NCBI RefSeq assembly: GCF_900636515.1
Contig: NZ_LR134287.1
Coordinates: forward strand, 620,001 to 684,000
Source of the DNA: Neisseria animalis
Lineage (GTDB): Bacteria; Pseudomonadota; Gammaproteobacteria; Burkholderiales; Neisseriaceae
Length of the DNA: 64,000 nt
Direction: 5' to 3'
Shown in pieces: positions 46,611-56,900 of the stretch (its first letter is position 1; the number at the start of each line of letters is the position of its first letter). A model generated the notes under the pieces. It was not told where the DNA came from. It was given only the letters and a program-made list of their open reading frames with translations, and ran no database searches. The position numbers were made by a program, and so were the translations under genes.

Positions 46611-48167
46611 ATGGATTTCAGTTGGTTGGCCGATCCGCATACTTGGATAGGCTTTGCAACGCTTCTGATACTCGAAGTGGTTTTGGGTATCGATAATTTG
46701 GTTTTTGTGGCGATTCTGGCAAACAAGGTCAAGCCGTCTTTGCGCGATAAGGCGCGGATTGTCGGCTTGGGGCTGGCAGTAATTATCCGCATCATCATGT
46801 TGGGCTTTATGGCGCACATCATGACGCTGACCCAACCGCTGTTCCAACTGGGCAGCATGAGCGTTTCCGGTAAAGACTTAATCATGTTCGCCGGCGGTAT
46901 CTTCCTGCTGTATAAAGCAACCACCGAGCTGCACGAGCGTTTGGAGGGGCATAACCAGTTTGCCGTTGCCGACAACCAGAAAAAACACGCGCCGTTTTGG
47001 GGCGTGGTCATGCAGATTCTGATTTTGGATGCGGTATTTTCCATTGATTCGGTGATTACTGCCGTGGCGATGGTGGATCATATTGTAGTGGCGATGGCGG
47101 CGGTAGCGGTGGCGATGGCGGTGATGATTACCGCGAGTAAGCCGTTGACCGAGTTTGTCGATAAACATCCGACCGTCGTCATGCTCTGCTTGGGCTTCCT
47201 TTTGATGATCGGCTTCAGTCTGATTGCCGAGGCGTTCCACTTCCATATCCCGAAAGGGTATCTGTATGCGGCCATCGGTTTCTCGATTCTGATTGAGGTG
47301 TTTAACCAAGTATCGCAGAAAAACAGCCGTAAAAACGACTACATCAGCAGTTCGTGGCGCAAACGTACCGCAGAAAACGTTCTCGGCATGATGGGCATAC
47401 GCGAAAGCGTGTTGGCTAAAGCGGGAGATAAGGCGGAAGATGACGCTCATTTTGAAGAAAATGAAAAGTCCATGATTCGCAGCGTTCTGACTTTGGCGGA
47501 ACGTCCGATTATGGGGGTAATGATTCCGCGCCGTGATATTGAGCGTTTGGACATTTCCCAAAGTCGGGAAGAGCAACACGCGCAACTGCAAAATACACCG
47601 TACAGCCGCTTGTTGGTGGTGGGTAAAGCAGGGGTGGACGAGCCGTTGGGCTACGTTAATAAAAAAGATTTGCTGGTGCAGCTTCTGGGCGGCGGCGAGA
47701 TGAATATTCAGACGGCCTTGCGTCAGCCTTTGGTGTTGCCGGACAGTACCACCGCATTGAATGCCATCGAATTATTCCGCCAAAGCAGCGCTGATTACGC
47801 GCTGGTGGTCGATGAGTTTGGTGCGGTGCTGGGCATGGTGACCATGAAAGATTTGTTTGAAACCATTGCCGGCGAGTTCCCTGAAGAATTTGAGCGTGAA
47901 GAAGAGCCTGTGGTGCAGGAAAACGCTGATAACAGCCTGACAGTAGACGGTGCGCTGGAATATGTCGAACTTGTTCCGCAGTTGAATTTGCCGGCCCAAG
48001 AAGAAGATGCGGACTTCCATACCGTAGCGGGTTTGATTATGGAAGAGCTGCAAAGCATTCCTGATGTCGGTGATTTTGCCGATTACCACGGGTGGCGTTT
48101 TGAAGTGGTCGAAAAACAAGGCCAGCGTATCGAGCGTGTGAAAATCAGCAAGCTGCCGGAAGAGTAG
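46611..48167 (+). CDS. TerC-family membrane protein with CBS and CorC/HlyC domains
   Basis: 518-residue inner-membrane protein of the YoaE/YegH type. Residues about 1-235 are the TerC domain with seven hydrophobic segments and the acidic motifs LEVVLGIDNLVFVAILA (about 20) and LDAVFSIDSVITA (about 143). Two CBS domains follow (about 300-420; MIPRRDIERLD, FGAVLGMVTMKDLFE), then the CorC/HlyC transporter-associated domain (TVAGLIMEELQSIPDVGD). Such proteins are linked to metal-ion export or loading; the ion is not known here. Confidence 0.9.
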   Translation: MDFSWLADPHTWIGFATLLILEVVLGIDNLVFVAILANKVKPSLRDKARIVGLGLAVIIRIIMLGFMAHIMTLTQPLFQLGSMSVSGKDLIMFAGGIFLLYKATTELHERLEGHNQFAVADNQKKHAPFWGVVMQILILDAVFSIDSVITAVAMVDHIVVAMAAVAVAMAVMITASKPLTEFVDKHPTVVMLCLGFLLMIGFSLIAEAFHFHIPKGYLYAAIGFSILIEVFNQVSQKNSRKNDYISSSWRKRTAENVLGMMGIRESVLAKAGDKAEDDAHFEENEKSMIRSVLTLAERPIMGVMIPRRDIERLDISQSREEQHAQLQNTPYSRLLVVGKAGVDEPLGYVNKKDLLVQLLGGGEMNIQTALRQPLVLPDSTTALNAIELFRQSSADYALVVDEFGAVLGMVTMKDLFETIAGEFPEEFEREEEPVVQENADNSLTVDGALEYVELVPQLNLPAQEEDADFHTVAGLIMEELQSIPDVGDFADYHGWRFEVVEKQGQRIERVKISKLPEE

Positions 48168-48180
48168 CGAAAGAGCCGCA

Positions 48181-48225
48181 ATGCCGTCTGCAAATATGGC
48201 CGTACTATCCTATTTGCAGACGGCA
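48181..48225. terminator. Uptake-repeat hairpin terminator
   Basis: ATGCCGTCTGCAAATA and TATTTGCAGACGGCAT with a 13-base loop, 13 bases after the TerC-like stop. Confidence 0.84.
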
Positions 48226-48279
48226 TTGCAGCAGTATCGGCAAGCCTTGCCGCACGGGTTTATTTGAGAGAGCCGACTT

Positions 48280-49239
48280 GTGAACGAATTTGATTTTATT
48301 CGCCGCTATCTGCAACGGCAGCAGCCGGACGATAACCTGATACTCGGTATCGGCGATGATGCGGCGGTTATCCGCCCCGCTTTAGGATTCGACTTGTGTT
48401 TTAGTAGTGATATGCTTTTGAAAAACAGGCATTTTTTTGCTGATGTTTCGCCTGAAGACTTGGCGTGGAAAGTATTGGCGGTCAATATTTCCGATATGGC
48501 GGCGATGGGCGCAAAGCCGCGTTGGGCATTGTTGAGCGCGGGTTTGCCCGAATTGTCGGAAGATTGGCTCAACCGTTTTTGCGGCAGTTTGTTTGCATTG
48601 GCCGACCGGTTCGGCGTAACCTTGATTGGCGGAGACACCACTAAAGGCGATTTGGTGTTTAATGTAACCATCATCGGCGAGTTGCCGCAAGGAAAAGCAT
48701 TGCGGCGCGATGCAGCGCAGGCGGGAGACGATATTTGGGTCTCGGGGCGCATAGGCTTGGCGGCCGCGGCATTGAATTGCCGTCTGCAAAACTGCACCTT
48801 GCCGACAGCTCTTTATCAGCAATGCGAAGCCGAGCTGTTGCGGCCGGAGCCGCGTGTGGCATTGGGGCAGGCGGTATTGCCGTTTGCACATGCCGCTCAG
48901 GATATTTCGGACGGCTTGGCGCAGGACATCGGCCATATTTTGAAGGCTTCGGATGTCGGTGCGGAATTATGGGCAGATGAATTGCCGTCGCTGCCCGAGT
49001 TGAAAACCGTTTTAACCGAAGAACAATGGCTTGCCTATACGCTGGCAGGCGGCGATGATTACGAATTGGTGTTTACTGCGCCTGTCGGAGCGCGCGAAGC
49101 GGTAGCTGCGGCGGCAGAGTGCAGCGGCACGGCGGTTACGCGTATTGGTACAATCAATGATACAGGCCGTCTGCAAATTATCGGTTCGGACGGTAAGGAA
49201 ATCAAACTGACTGCTTTGGGATTTGATCATTTTGGCTGA
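48280..49239 (+). CDS. thiL: Thiamine-monophosphate kinase
   Basis: 319-residue enzyme phosphorylating thiamine phosphate to the active diphosphate. It starts MNEFDFIRRYL and carries LGIGDDAAVI (about 22), SSDMLLKNRHF, AVNISDMAAMGAKPRW, GGDTTKGDLVFNVTIIGE (about 112), the HAAQDISDGLAQDI motif (about 203) and GGDDYELVFTAP (about 255). The start codon is GTG at 48280. Two uptake repeats are translated as CRLQN and GRLQI. It overlaps the pgpA start. Confidence 0.94.
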   Translation: MNEFDFIRRYLQRQQPDDNLILGIGDDAAVIRPALGFDLCFSSDMLLKNRHFFADVSPEDLAWKVLAVNISDMAAMGAKPRWALLSAGLPELSEDWLNRFCGSLFALADRFGVTLIGGDTTKGDLVFNVTIIGELPQGKALRRDAAQAGDDIWVSGRIGLAAAALNCRLQNCTLPTALYQQCEAELLRPEPRVALGQAVLPFAHAAQDISDGLAQDIGHILKASDVGAELWADELPSLPELKTVLTEEQWLAYTLAGGDDYELVFTAPVGAREAVAAAAECSGTAVTRIGTINDTGRLQIIGSDGKEIKLTALGFDHFG

Positions 49240-49720
49240 ATTTAAACCTGATTTTGCATGGCTCCGGCAGCGTCCGTTGTGTTTTCTGGCATTTGGTTTC
49301 GGCAGCGGATTGGCACCGAAAGCGCCGGGTACGTTCGGTACGCTGCCGGCACTGCCGATGGCGTATGTATTGAATATGCTCGGCATCACGGGCTGGTGGT
49401 TGGCATTGTTGTGCGGTGTTTTGTTCGTATGGGGCATTCGGATTTGTAACCATGCCGAGAATGAGCTGGGGATACAGGATTACGGCGGTATCGTTTGGGA
49501 CGAAATCGTCGCCATGTTGCTGGTGTTGGCGTTTGTGCCGTTTGCATGGCAATGGTGGCTGGCGGCATTTGTGGTTTTCCGCTTATTTGACGCGCTCAAG
49601 CCGTGGCCGATTAAATGGTTTGATGCACGGGTACACGGCGGCTTCGGTATCATGTTGGACGATTTGATTGCTGCCCTGATGAGTCTGCTGGTATTGAATT
49701 TTGTGCATTGGGCTGTATAG
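49232..49720 (+). CDS. pgpA: Phosphatidylglycerophosphatase A
   Basis: 162-residue membrane enzyme removing the phosphate from phosphatidylglycerol phosphate, the step after PgsA. Family motifs: GFGSGLAPKAPGTFGTL (about 24-40), DYGGIVWDEIVAM (about 85) and FRLFDALKPWPIKWFD (about 115), HGGFGIMLDD. No ATG start is available; I choose the TTG at 49232 (family start MAEFKPDFAW, GGGA ten bases before). A TTG three codons upstream is also open. It overlaps thiL by eight bases. Confidence 0.92.
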   Translation: MAEFKPDFAWLRQRPLCFLAFGFGSGLAPKAPGTFGTLPALPMAYVLNMLGITGWWLALLCGVLFVWGIRICNHAENELGIQDYGGIVWDEIVAMLLVLAFVPFAWQWWLAAFVVFRLFDALKPWPIKWFDARVHGGFGIMLDDLIAALMSLLVLNFVHWAV

Positions 49721-49860
49721 ATTTTATTTTATTGTTGTTTGCCATAAGCGCGATACGGCGTTTGTATGTTGGTGCGCTGCCCGCGTTGATTGCTTTAAGG
49801 CACGCCGATTGTGTTCTGTTGTAGGGTGATTTTAATCGAACGCAATTCAGCCCGCTATCA
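49721..49860. other. Start of the 404-base pgpA-symporter spacer
   Basis: No gene or repeat is seen here. Farther on, 49900-50050 is very AT-rich and lies just upstream of the candidate symporter promoter. Confidence 0.4.
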
Positions 49861-49900
49861 AAAGGCCGTCTGAAAGATAATTTCTTGCAGACGGCCTTTT
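49861..49900. terminator. Uptake-repeat hairpin terminator, mixed dialects
   Basis: AAAGGCCGTCTGAAAGA on the left (GAA type) and TTGCAGACGGCCTTTT on the right (GCAA type). Confidence 0.82.
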
Positions 49901-50055
49901 GATGATGTGAGTGTAATATTGTTTGCAATTTAAGGTTTTTGGTGTTTTTTGCTGAGAAAAGTTAATTATTTTTAAAAATTTTTTATTATTTATATTCATA
50001 TATTTATTTTAAATTTTATGAAAAACGGGCATTCTTTTCCTGCTTGCGTTGATTG

Positions 50056-50084
50056 TTGCATTGCATTTTTTAACGCTTTATGCT
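50056..50084 (+). promoter_or_regulatory. Promoter of the sodium:alanine symporter gene (candidate)
   Basis: TTGCAT at 50056-50061, 17-base spacer, TATGCT at 50079-50084, downstream of an AT-rich tract that could act as an UP element. Confidence 0.4.
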
Positions 50085-50124
50085 GAAATGCAGCCATCAA
50101 AAAAACAAATCTTAAGGAGGAGTC

Positions 50125-51504
50125 ATGGAAGCCTTAAAATCGTTTTTCGAAGTTGTGAGCGGCTGGGTATGGGGGCCGGTGATGCTGGTGCTGCTGGTCG
50201 GTACCGGCGTTGTGCTGACCGTTTTACTCAAAGGCTTGCAATTCAGTATGCTGGGTTACGCGCTCAAACAGGCGTTTTGCCCGAGCAGCCGAAAAGAAAA
50301 AGGCAATAACCATGAAGGCGATATTTCCCACTTCGGCGCGTTGATGACTGCGCTGTCGGCCACCATCGGTACGGGTAATATTGCGGGTGTGGCCACGGCG
50401 GTTGTCGTGGGCGGACCGGGTGCAGTGTTTTGGATGTGGATTACCGCAATTTTCGGTATGGCAACCAAATACGGCGAAGGCGTATTGGCGGTAAAATACC
50501 GTGAAGTCAATAAAAAAGGCGAAATGTCCGGCGGCCCGATGTACTACATTCAAAACGGTTTGGGTAAAAACTGGAAATGGATGGCTTTCGCATTCGCCCT
50601 GTTCGGTACATTTGCTTCATTCGGTATCGGCAGTTCGGTTCAGTCCAACTCCGTAGCCCAGGCGGTAGAAACCAGCTTCGGTATCAATCCGAGCTATACC
50701 GGTGTGGTGCTGACGGTATTGACGGCAATTGTCGTGTTGGGCGGTATCCGCGGTATTGCCAAAGCTGCTTCGCTGATCGTTCCGGTGATGGCGGTATTGT
50801 ATGTATTGGGCGGTTTGGTCATTATCCTGTTCAACTTGGACTTGGTTGGTCCTGCCGTCAGCTTGATTTTCTCTGATGCCTTTACCGGACAGGCTGCTGC
50901 CGGTGGTGCGTTGGGCGCGGTTATCCGCTACGGCGTGGCACGCGGTGTATTCTCCAACGAAGCGGGTATGGGTTCTGCGCCGATTGCTGCGGCTGCGGCC
51001 AAAACAGACCACCCTGTGCGTCAGGCTTTGGTATCGATGACCGGTACATTCTTGGATACCATCATTGTATGTTCGATTACCGGTATCGTCTTGGTAATGG
51101 GTCTGATGGGTGCCGGCGGTGAGTTTATCAAGCCGGAAATCAGTGGTGCTGCTCTGACAACCACGACTTTCGATAAGCTGTTGCCGGGTCCGGGCGGTCT
51201 GGTTGTAACCATCGGTTTGATTTTCTTTGCATACTCAACCATTTTGGGCTGGTGTTACTACGGCGAAAAATGTGCAACTTATGTATTCGGCGAAGGTTTT
51301 GCCAATGTGTACCGTGTCGTGTATGTCGGTTCGGTTATGCTGGGTACGGTATTGAGCTTGGACTTGGTATGGCTGGCTTCCGATACGTTCAATGGTTTGA
51401 TGGCTTTGCCGAACTTGATTGCTCTGTTGCTGTTGGCTAAAGTGATTGTCAGCGAAACGCGCGATTTCAAACAGAAAATCAATAGTGGAGAGCTGCCGCG
51501 TTAA
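50125..51504 (+). CDS. Sodium:alanine/glycine symporter (AGCS family)
   Basis: 459-residue inner-membrane transporter with about ten helices. Signature stretches: FGALMTALSATIGTGNIAGVATAVVVGGPGAVFWMW (about 70-105), KYGEGVLAVKYRE, GGPMYYIQNGLG, and RGVFSNEAGMGSAPIAAAAAKTDHPVRQAL (about 272-301), all AGCS hallmarks. It imports alanine or glycine with sodium. The ribosome site AAGGAGGAG is strong. Members are named AlsT or DagA. Substrate preference is not certain. Confidence 0.93.
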   Translation: MEALKSFFEVVSGWVWGPVMLVLLVGTGVVLTVLLKGLQFSMLGYALKQAFCPSSRKEKGNNHEGDISHFGALMTALSATIGTGNIAGVATAVVVGGPGAVFWMWITAIFGMATKYGEGVLAVKYREVNKKGEMSGGPMYYIQNGLGKNWKWMAFAFALFGTFASFGIGSSVQSNSVAQAVETSFGINPSYTGVVLTVLTAIVVLGGIRGIAKAASLIVPVMAVLYVLGGLVIILFNLDLVGPAVSLIFSDAFTGQAAAGGALGAVIRYGVARGVFSNEAGMGSAPIAAAAAKTDHPVRQALVSMTGTFLDTIIVCSITGIVLVMGLMGAGGEFIKPEISGAALTTTTFDKLLPGPGGLVVTIGLIFFAYSTILGWCYYGEKCATYVFGEGFANVYRVVYVGSVMLGTVLSLDLVWLASDTFNGLMALPNLIALLLLAKVIVSETRDFKQKINSGELPR

Positions 51505-51526
51505 TCGTTTTTGATTGAATATTGGT

Positions 51527-51566
51527 AAAAAGGCCGTCTGCAAAATGGATTTTGCAGACGGCCTTT
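51527..51566. terminator. Uptake-repeat hairpin terminator
   Basis: AAAAGGCCGTCTGCAAAAT and ATTTTGCAGACGGCCTT with a very short loop, 23 bases after the symporter stop. Confidence 0.87.
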
Positions 51567-51622
51567 CGTATGCGCGTTTGGTTGTGTTATTTCAATAAAT
51601 ATAGATTTAAAGCATGGATTTG

Positions 51623-51729
51623 TATAGTCATTTAAAATAAGAATGATACAGCGTTGCTTTGCCTTGCCGTACTATGTGTACTGTCTGCGGCTTCGCTGCC
51701 TTGTCTCATTCTTATTTTATTCGACTATA
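51623..51729 (+). mobile_element. Correia-type repeat element, 107 bp (copy 5)
   Basis: Full-length forward copy, ending 21 bases before the 3' end of mtrR. Same orientation as the copy at 58632 on the far side of the mtr operon. Confidence 0.85.
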
Positions 51730-51750
51730 TTTCACAACATTGTGCTGCTT

Positions 51751-52386
51751 TCAGACGGCTGTTTGCAGTAAAGCATGCTGTTTGACCGTATCCATCGAGA
51801 TGTCAACAATGCGCGGGGCAACTTGGTTCAGCTCAAACGATACGGGGGAAGTCAGCCATTGTACGAGCAAACCGTCTACCACGGATTTCAGGTAGATGAT
51901 GGTGGTTTCGGTATCGAGCTTCGCCGGTAGCGATTGCTGTTTGATACAGTTTTGCAGAATGGCATCGAACTTTCCGTGCCAAATCAGGCGGTATTTTTCC
52001 ATCAGCGCGACAATGGCTTCGTTTTGTGCGGTGTATTCGCATTTGGTAAATAATACGGTGTAAAACTTTTTGTGTACGGTGTTGTTTTCAACCCGTTCAA
52101 AAAACTTCAGCAGCGTCAGGCGGAGGGTGGAGAGGTGGTCGCCGTCGCTGCATTCCAAATCTTTTTCAAGATACTCTTCTATATCGTTGCAGACGCGCTG
52201 GAACAGGCTGTCGAACAAATCTTCTTTATTTTTGAAATGCCAGTACAGTGCACCGCGGGTAACGCCGGCGGTTTGGGCGATTTCATTGAGCGAGGCGCGT
52301 GCCACACCTTTTTGGTAAAACACTTCCAATGCGGCAAGCATCAGGTGTTCTTTGGTTTTCAGGGCCTCGATTTTGGTTTTTCTCAT
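51751..52386 (-). CDS. mtrR: TetR-family repressor of the mtrCDE efflux operon
   Basis: 211-residue repressor. The DNA-binding part, MRKTKIEALKTKEHLMLAALE then SLNEIAQTAGVTRGALYWHFKNKEDLF, is almost the gonococcal MtrR sequence; the ligand domain (about 80-211) is more diverged. It controls the divergent mtrCDE operon and senses hydrophobic toxic agents. The stop codon is the TGA of an uptake repeat (QTAV-stop = ACA GCC GTC TGA). The start codon at 52386 is followed by the 290-base control region. Confidence 0.94.
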   Translation of the reverse strand: MRKTKIEALKTKEHLMLAALEVFYQKGVARASLNEIAQTAGVTRGALYWHFKNKEDLFDSLFQRVCNDIEEYLEKDLECSDGDHLSTLRLTLLKFFERVENNTVHKKFYTVLFTKCEYTAQNEAIVALMEKYRLIWHGKFDAILQNCIKQQSLPAKLDTETTIIYLKSVVDGLLVQWLTSPVSFELNQVAPRIVDISMDTVKQHALLQTAV

Positions 52387-52437
52387 GGCGTGTTCCGCTG
52401 GGTTTCAAGGTGGGAGAAATGTAAAGATACGGTGATG

Positions 52438-52474
52438 ATTATAAAAAATTACAGTGGTAATTATAAAAAATTAC
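52438..52474. repeat. Two 15-base direct repeats in the mtr control region
   Basis: ATTATAAAAAATTAC occurs at 52438-52452 and 52460-52474, exactly 22 bases (two helical turns) apart, between mtrR and the mtrC promoter. This is suggestive of a protein-binding array or of the mtrR promoter region. Confidence 0.55.
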
Positions 52475-52504
52475 TTTAATCCATGCAACGGTGTATGTAT
52501 AATA
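52475..52504 (+). promoter_or_regulatory. mtrCDE promoter and MtrR operator
   Basis: TTTAAT at 52475-52480, 17-base spacer, TATAAT at 52498-52503 with TG before it. The stretch TCCATGCAACGGTGTATG then TATAAT (52480-52503) closely follows the gonococcal MtrR binding site as I remember it, which also overlaps the -10 box. The leader to mtrC is about 170 bases. Confidence 0.65.
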
Positions 52505-52679
52505 TCGTCTGAAATTTGCACAATATTGCCCGTTTGTCTGGATTTGTTCTAGATTTGTACCTGTATTTCCGAAAAAACAGCGGGAATGCGGGTACGTTTG
52601 CATGGATATTGTGTGTAACAAACTTACAGCCCCTGATGGGGAAGCCCTATTTAATTTAACCGTGAATACAGGAATCGTC

Positions 52680-53951
52680 ATGACTTTTCATTCCGCTAAA
52701 GTGTTGCGCGTTGCCGCTGTTGCCGCTGCAACCGCACTGGCCTTGTCTGCCTGCGGCAAGGGTGAAGATGCCGCCCAACAACAGCGTGCGGCCGCCCAGC
52801 AGGAGCATATCCCCGAAGTCGGTGTTGTTACCGTATATCCGCAAACCGTTTCACTGACCACCGAATTGTCGGGCAGGTTGGAATCTGTCCGTAAGGCGGA
52901 AGTACGCGCCCAAGTAGGCGGTATCATTGAGAAACGTTTGTTCCAAGAGGGTAGTTATGTCCGCGCCGGCCAGCCGCTGTACCAGATTGACAGTTCGACT
53001 TACGAGGCTTCGTTGGAGAGTGCGCGTGCGGACTTGGCTTCTGCGGAGGCAGCCTTGGCTAAGGCCAATGCGGATTTGTCGCGTTACCGTCCGCTGGTTG
53101 AGGCAGATGCCATCAGCCGTCAGGAATATGATGCGGCTGTTACGGCCAAGCGTTCCGCCGAAGCGGGCGTGAAAGCGGCAAAAGCCGCCATCAAGTCTGC
53201 CGGTATCAGCTTGCGCCGCAGCCGTATCACTGCGCCGATTTCCGGTTTTATCGGGCAGTCTAATGTTTCTGAGGGTACGCTGGTAAACGCGGGTGATACC
53301 CAAGTATTGGCCACTATCCAGCAAACCAATCCGATGTATGTCAATGTAACCCAGTCGGCAACCGATATTATGAAGCTGCGTCAGGATATTGCAGACGGCA
53401 AGCTGCAAACGGTCAACGGCGGTGTTGAGGTTGATATTAAGTTTGAAAACGGACAAACCTACGGTCAGAAAGGCCGTCTGCTGTTTGCCGATCCGACTGT
53501 AAACGAAAATACCGGGCAGGTAACGCTGCGTGCGGCTGTTCCGAATGACGACAATGTCTTGCTGCCCGGTTTGTATGTGCGCGTTTTGATGAATCAGGCA
53601 GACGTTGCCAATGCGTATGTGGTGCCGCAACAGGCGGTGACGCGCGGGGAGAAAGATACCGTGCTGATTGTGAATGCCCAAGGCGCGATGGAGCCGCGCG
53701 TGGTAACGGTTGCACAGCAACAGGGCAGCAACTGGATTATTACAGACGGCCTGCAGGACGGTGACAAAGTGATTGTGGACGGAACCATGATTGCCGGTAT
53801 GATGCAGGCGAAAAAAGTAACGCCGAAAGAGTGGACGCCGCCGTCTGAAAAAGCCGTACAAGCGCAGCAGATGCTGTCTGAAGAAGCTGCTTCCGGTATG
53901 CAGACGGCCTCCGAGCCTGAAGCCGCCGCCGCTTCCGCCAAAGCGCAATAA
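52680..53951 (+). CDS. mtrC: MtrC, periplasmic membrane-fusion lipoprotein of the RND pump
   Basis: 423-residue adaptor joining MtrD and MtrE. The signal peptide ends in the lipobox LSAC (Cys 24), and the mature protein has the lipoyl half-motifs (RAQVGGIIEKRLFQEGSYVRAGQPLYQID), a long alpha-helical hairpin (about 95-165) and the beta-barrel part (TAPISGFIGQSNVSEGTLVNAGDTQVLATI). The ATG at 52680 is chosen over a longer frame; AGGAA precedes it. The C-terminal 60 residues are Ala/Glu-rich and contain uptake repeats. Confidence 0.95.
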   Translation: MTFHSAKVLRVAAVAAATALALSACGKGEDAAQQQRAAAQQEHIPEVGVVTVYPQTVSLTTELSGRLESVRKAEVRAQVGGIIEKRLFQEGSYVRAGQPLYQIDSSTYEASLESARADLASAEAALAKANADLSRYRPLVEADAISRQEYDAAVTAKRSAEAGVKAAKAAIKSAGISLRRSRITAPISGFIGQSNVSEGTLVNAGDTQVLATIQQTNPMYVNVTQSATDIMKLRQDIADGKLQTVNGGVEVDIKFENGQTYGQKGRLLFADPTVNENTGQVTLRAAVPNDDNVLLPGLYVRVLMNQADVANAYVVPQQAVTRGEKDTVLIVNAQGAMEPRVVTVAQQQGSNWIITDGLQDGDKVIVDGTMIAGMMQAKKVTPKEWTPPSEKAVQAQQMLSEEAASGMQTASEPEAAAASAKAQ

Positions 53952-53965
53952 GAGGGATAAGTCCA

Positions 53966-56900
53966 ATGTCTCAGTTTTTTATCAACCGCCCCATCTTCGC
54001 ATGGGTAATCGCAATCTTCATCATGATTGCTGGTGTGATCGGCATCCAAAAGCTGCCGGTTTCCCAATATCCTTCCGTGGCTGCGCCCACCATCGTGCTG
54101 ACGGCGACTTATCCGGGTGCTTCCGCGCAGGTGATGGAAGACAGTGTGTTGTCGGTTATCGAGCGCAATATGTACGGCGTGCCCGGTTTGGATTACATGA
54201 CCACTTCCGCTACCTCAAGCGGTGCAGGTACGGTAACGCTGACCTTTACGCCCGATACCAATGAGGATTTGGCTCAGGTAAACGTGCAAAACAAACTTTC
54301 CGAAGTCACCGCCTTGCTGCCTTCCACCGTGCAGCAAAACGGCGTGATTGTATCGAAAGCGCGCGATAATTTCCTGATGGTGGTGATGCTGTCGTCCGAC
54401 ACCAAATCCACCGAGGAAATGGCCGACTATGCCCAGCGCAATATTATTCCGCAGCTTCAGCAAGTGGAGGGTGTGGGTAATGTGAACCTGTTCGGCTCGC
54501 AACGCGCCATGCGCGTGTGGGTCGATCCCAAGAAGCTGGAAAACTTCAATCTGTCGTTTGCCGATGTCACCAGTGCCATCCGGGCTCAAAACGCGCAGAT
54601 TTCCGCTGGTGCCATCGGCGCACTGCCTGCCGTTGAAGGCCAAACCATTACAGCCACCGTTACCGCGCAGGGCCAGTTGAAGACGGCTGAAGAGTTCGGC
54701 AAGATTATCGTCCGCTCCACGACTTCCGGTGCGAATGTGTATCTGAAAGACGTGGCCGATATTGCCCTCGGCAGCGAAAGCTACGGCTCGGGTACGCGCC
54801 TGAACGGCAAGCCGACCGTCGGCATGGGCGTATCGCTCTCCGCCACCGGTAATGCCATGGCCGCCGCCTCGGAAATTAAAAAACGCATGGCGGTGATGGA
54901 GAAATACCTGCCCGAGGGCGTGACTTGGAGCACGCCTTACGACAGTTCGACTTTCGTTTCCCTGTCGATTGAAAAAGTGGTGCACACCCTTTTGGAAGCG
55001 GTGGTATTGGTGTTTATCGTGATGTTTGTTTTCCTGCAAAACATCCGCTATACCCTGATTCCGACCATTGTGGTGCCGATTTCGATTTTGGGCGGTTTCG
55101 CCGCCATTTCCTATTTGGGCATGTCGATTAACGTGATGACCATGTTTGCGATGGTGTTGGTCATCGGTATCGTGGTTGATGATGCGATTGTGGTGGTGGA
55201 AAACGTCGAGCGGATTATGGCCGAAGAAGGCCTGCCGCCGAGACAGGCCACCAAAAAAGCGATGAGTCAGATTTCCGGCGCGGTAATCGGTATTACCGCC
55301 GTGTTGATTTCGGTATTCGTGCCGCTTTCCATGCTCAGCGGTGCCAGCGGTAATATTTACCGCCAGTTTGCCCTGACCATGGCTTTGGCGATTGCCTTCT
55401 CCGCATTCTTGGCATTGTCGCTGACACCGGCATTGTGCGCCACCCTGCTTAAACCGATTCCGAAAGGCCATCATGAGAAAAAAGGCTTCTTCGGCTGGTT
55501 TAACCGCAACTTTAACAAAGGTGCGAAAAAATACGAGGGCATCGTCGCGCGCGGTTTGCGCAAAGTCGGTCGGATGTTTGTGATTTATGCGGCTTTGGGC
55601 GCGGTGGCGTTTTTTGTGATGAGCCGTTTGCCGACTTCGTTCCTGCCGAATGAAGACCAAGGCTTCGTGATGGTGTCGGTGCAGCTGCCGGCGGGTGCGT
55701 CCAAAGAGCGTACTGAAACGACCTTGGCGGGGCTGACCAACATCGCGATGTCCATGCCCGAAGTAAAAGATATTCTGACCATTTCCGGCTTCAGCTTTTC
55801 CGGCTCGGGGCAGAATATGGCGATGGGCTTTGCGATTTTGAAAGACTGGTCGGAGCGCAAAGCACCGGGCAGCGATGCCGAATCGGTAGCCGGTAAGATG
55901 ACCGGTGCGCTGATGGGTACGGTAAAAGACGGTTTTGCCATCGCCATCAACCCGCCGCCGATTATGGAACTGGGTAATGCTTCCGGCTTCTCGTTCTACC
56001 TGCAAGACCGCAACAACAACGGCCACGAGGCATTATTGGCCAAACGCAACGAATTAATCGGCAAAATGCGCCAAAACGCCGCCATGTTCGACGGCTCGAA
56101 TGTCCGCTCCAGCGGTTTGGAAGATGCGCCGCAGCTGAAAATCAGCATCGACCGCGAAGCCGCTGCTGCACAAGGCATCAGCTTCGACAGCATCAACAGC
56201 GTATTGGGTACGGCTTTGGGTTCGTCTTATGTCAACGACTTTCCGAATGAAGGCCGTCTGCAACGTGTGATTGTGCAGTCTGCCGCCAATGCGCGCATGC
56301 AGCCGGAAGATGTGTTGAAACTGACCGTGCCGAACAGCTCGGGCGTGGCCGTTCCGCTTTCTACCGTGGCCAGCGTATCTTGGCAGACGGGTGTCGAACA
56401 GAGCCAGCGTTTCAACGGCTATCCTGCCATGCCGATTACCGGCGCACCGGCTGCGGGCAAATCGACCGGCGAAGCCATGGCGGAAGTGCAGCGTCTGGTG
56501 GACGAACTCGGCGGCGGTTACAGTTTGGAATGGGACGGACAGTCGCGTGAAGAGGCCAAAGGTTCGTCGCAAACCAACATGATTTACGCTTTTGCCGCCA
56601 TATCCGTGTTCTTGGTACTGGCCGCCCTGTATGAAAGCTGGTCGGTTCCGCTGGCGGTGATTCTGGTGGTGCCTCTGGGTATTTTGGGTGTGGATGCGGG
56701 CGCGCTGCTGCACGGCAACTCGCGCGACATCTACTTCACCATCGGTATGATTACGGTGATGGGCTTGAGTGCGAAAAACGCGATTCTGATTATTGAGTTT
56801 GCCAAAGACCTCCAAGCCCAAGGCAAGAGCGCGCTCGAGGCTGCGATTGAGGCGGCGCACCTGCGTTTCCGTCCGATTTTGATGACTTCGTTTGCCTTCA

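Noticed and set aside
54215..56026. 603-codon open frame antisense to mtrD
   Set aside because: It lies entirely within the well-supported mtrD gene, its composition (His/Arg/Gln-rich) is typical of an antisense shadow in GC-rich coding DNA, and no ribosome site was seen.
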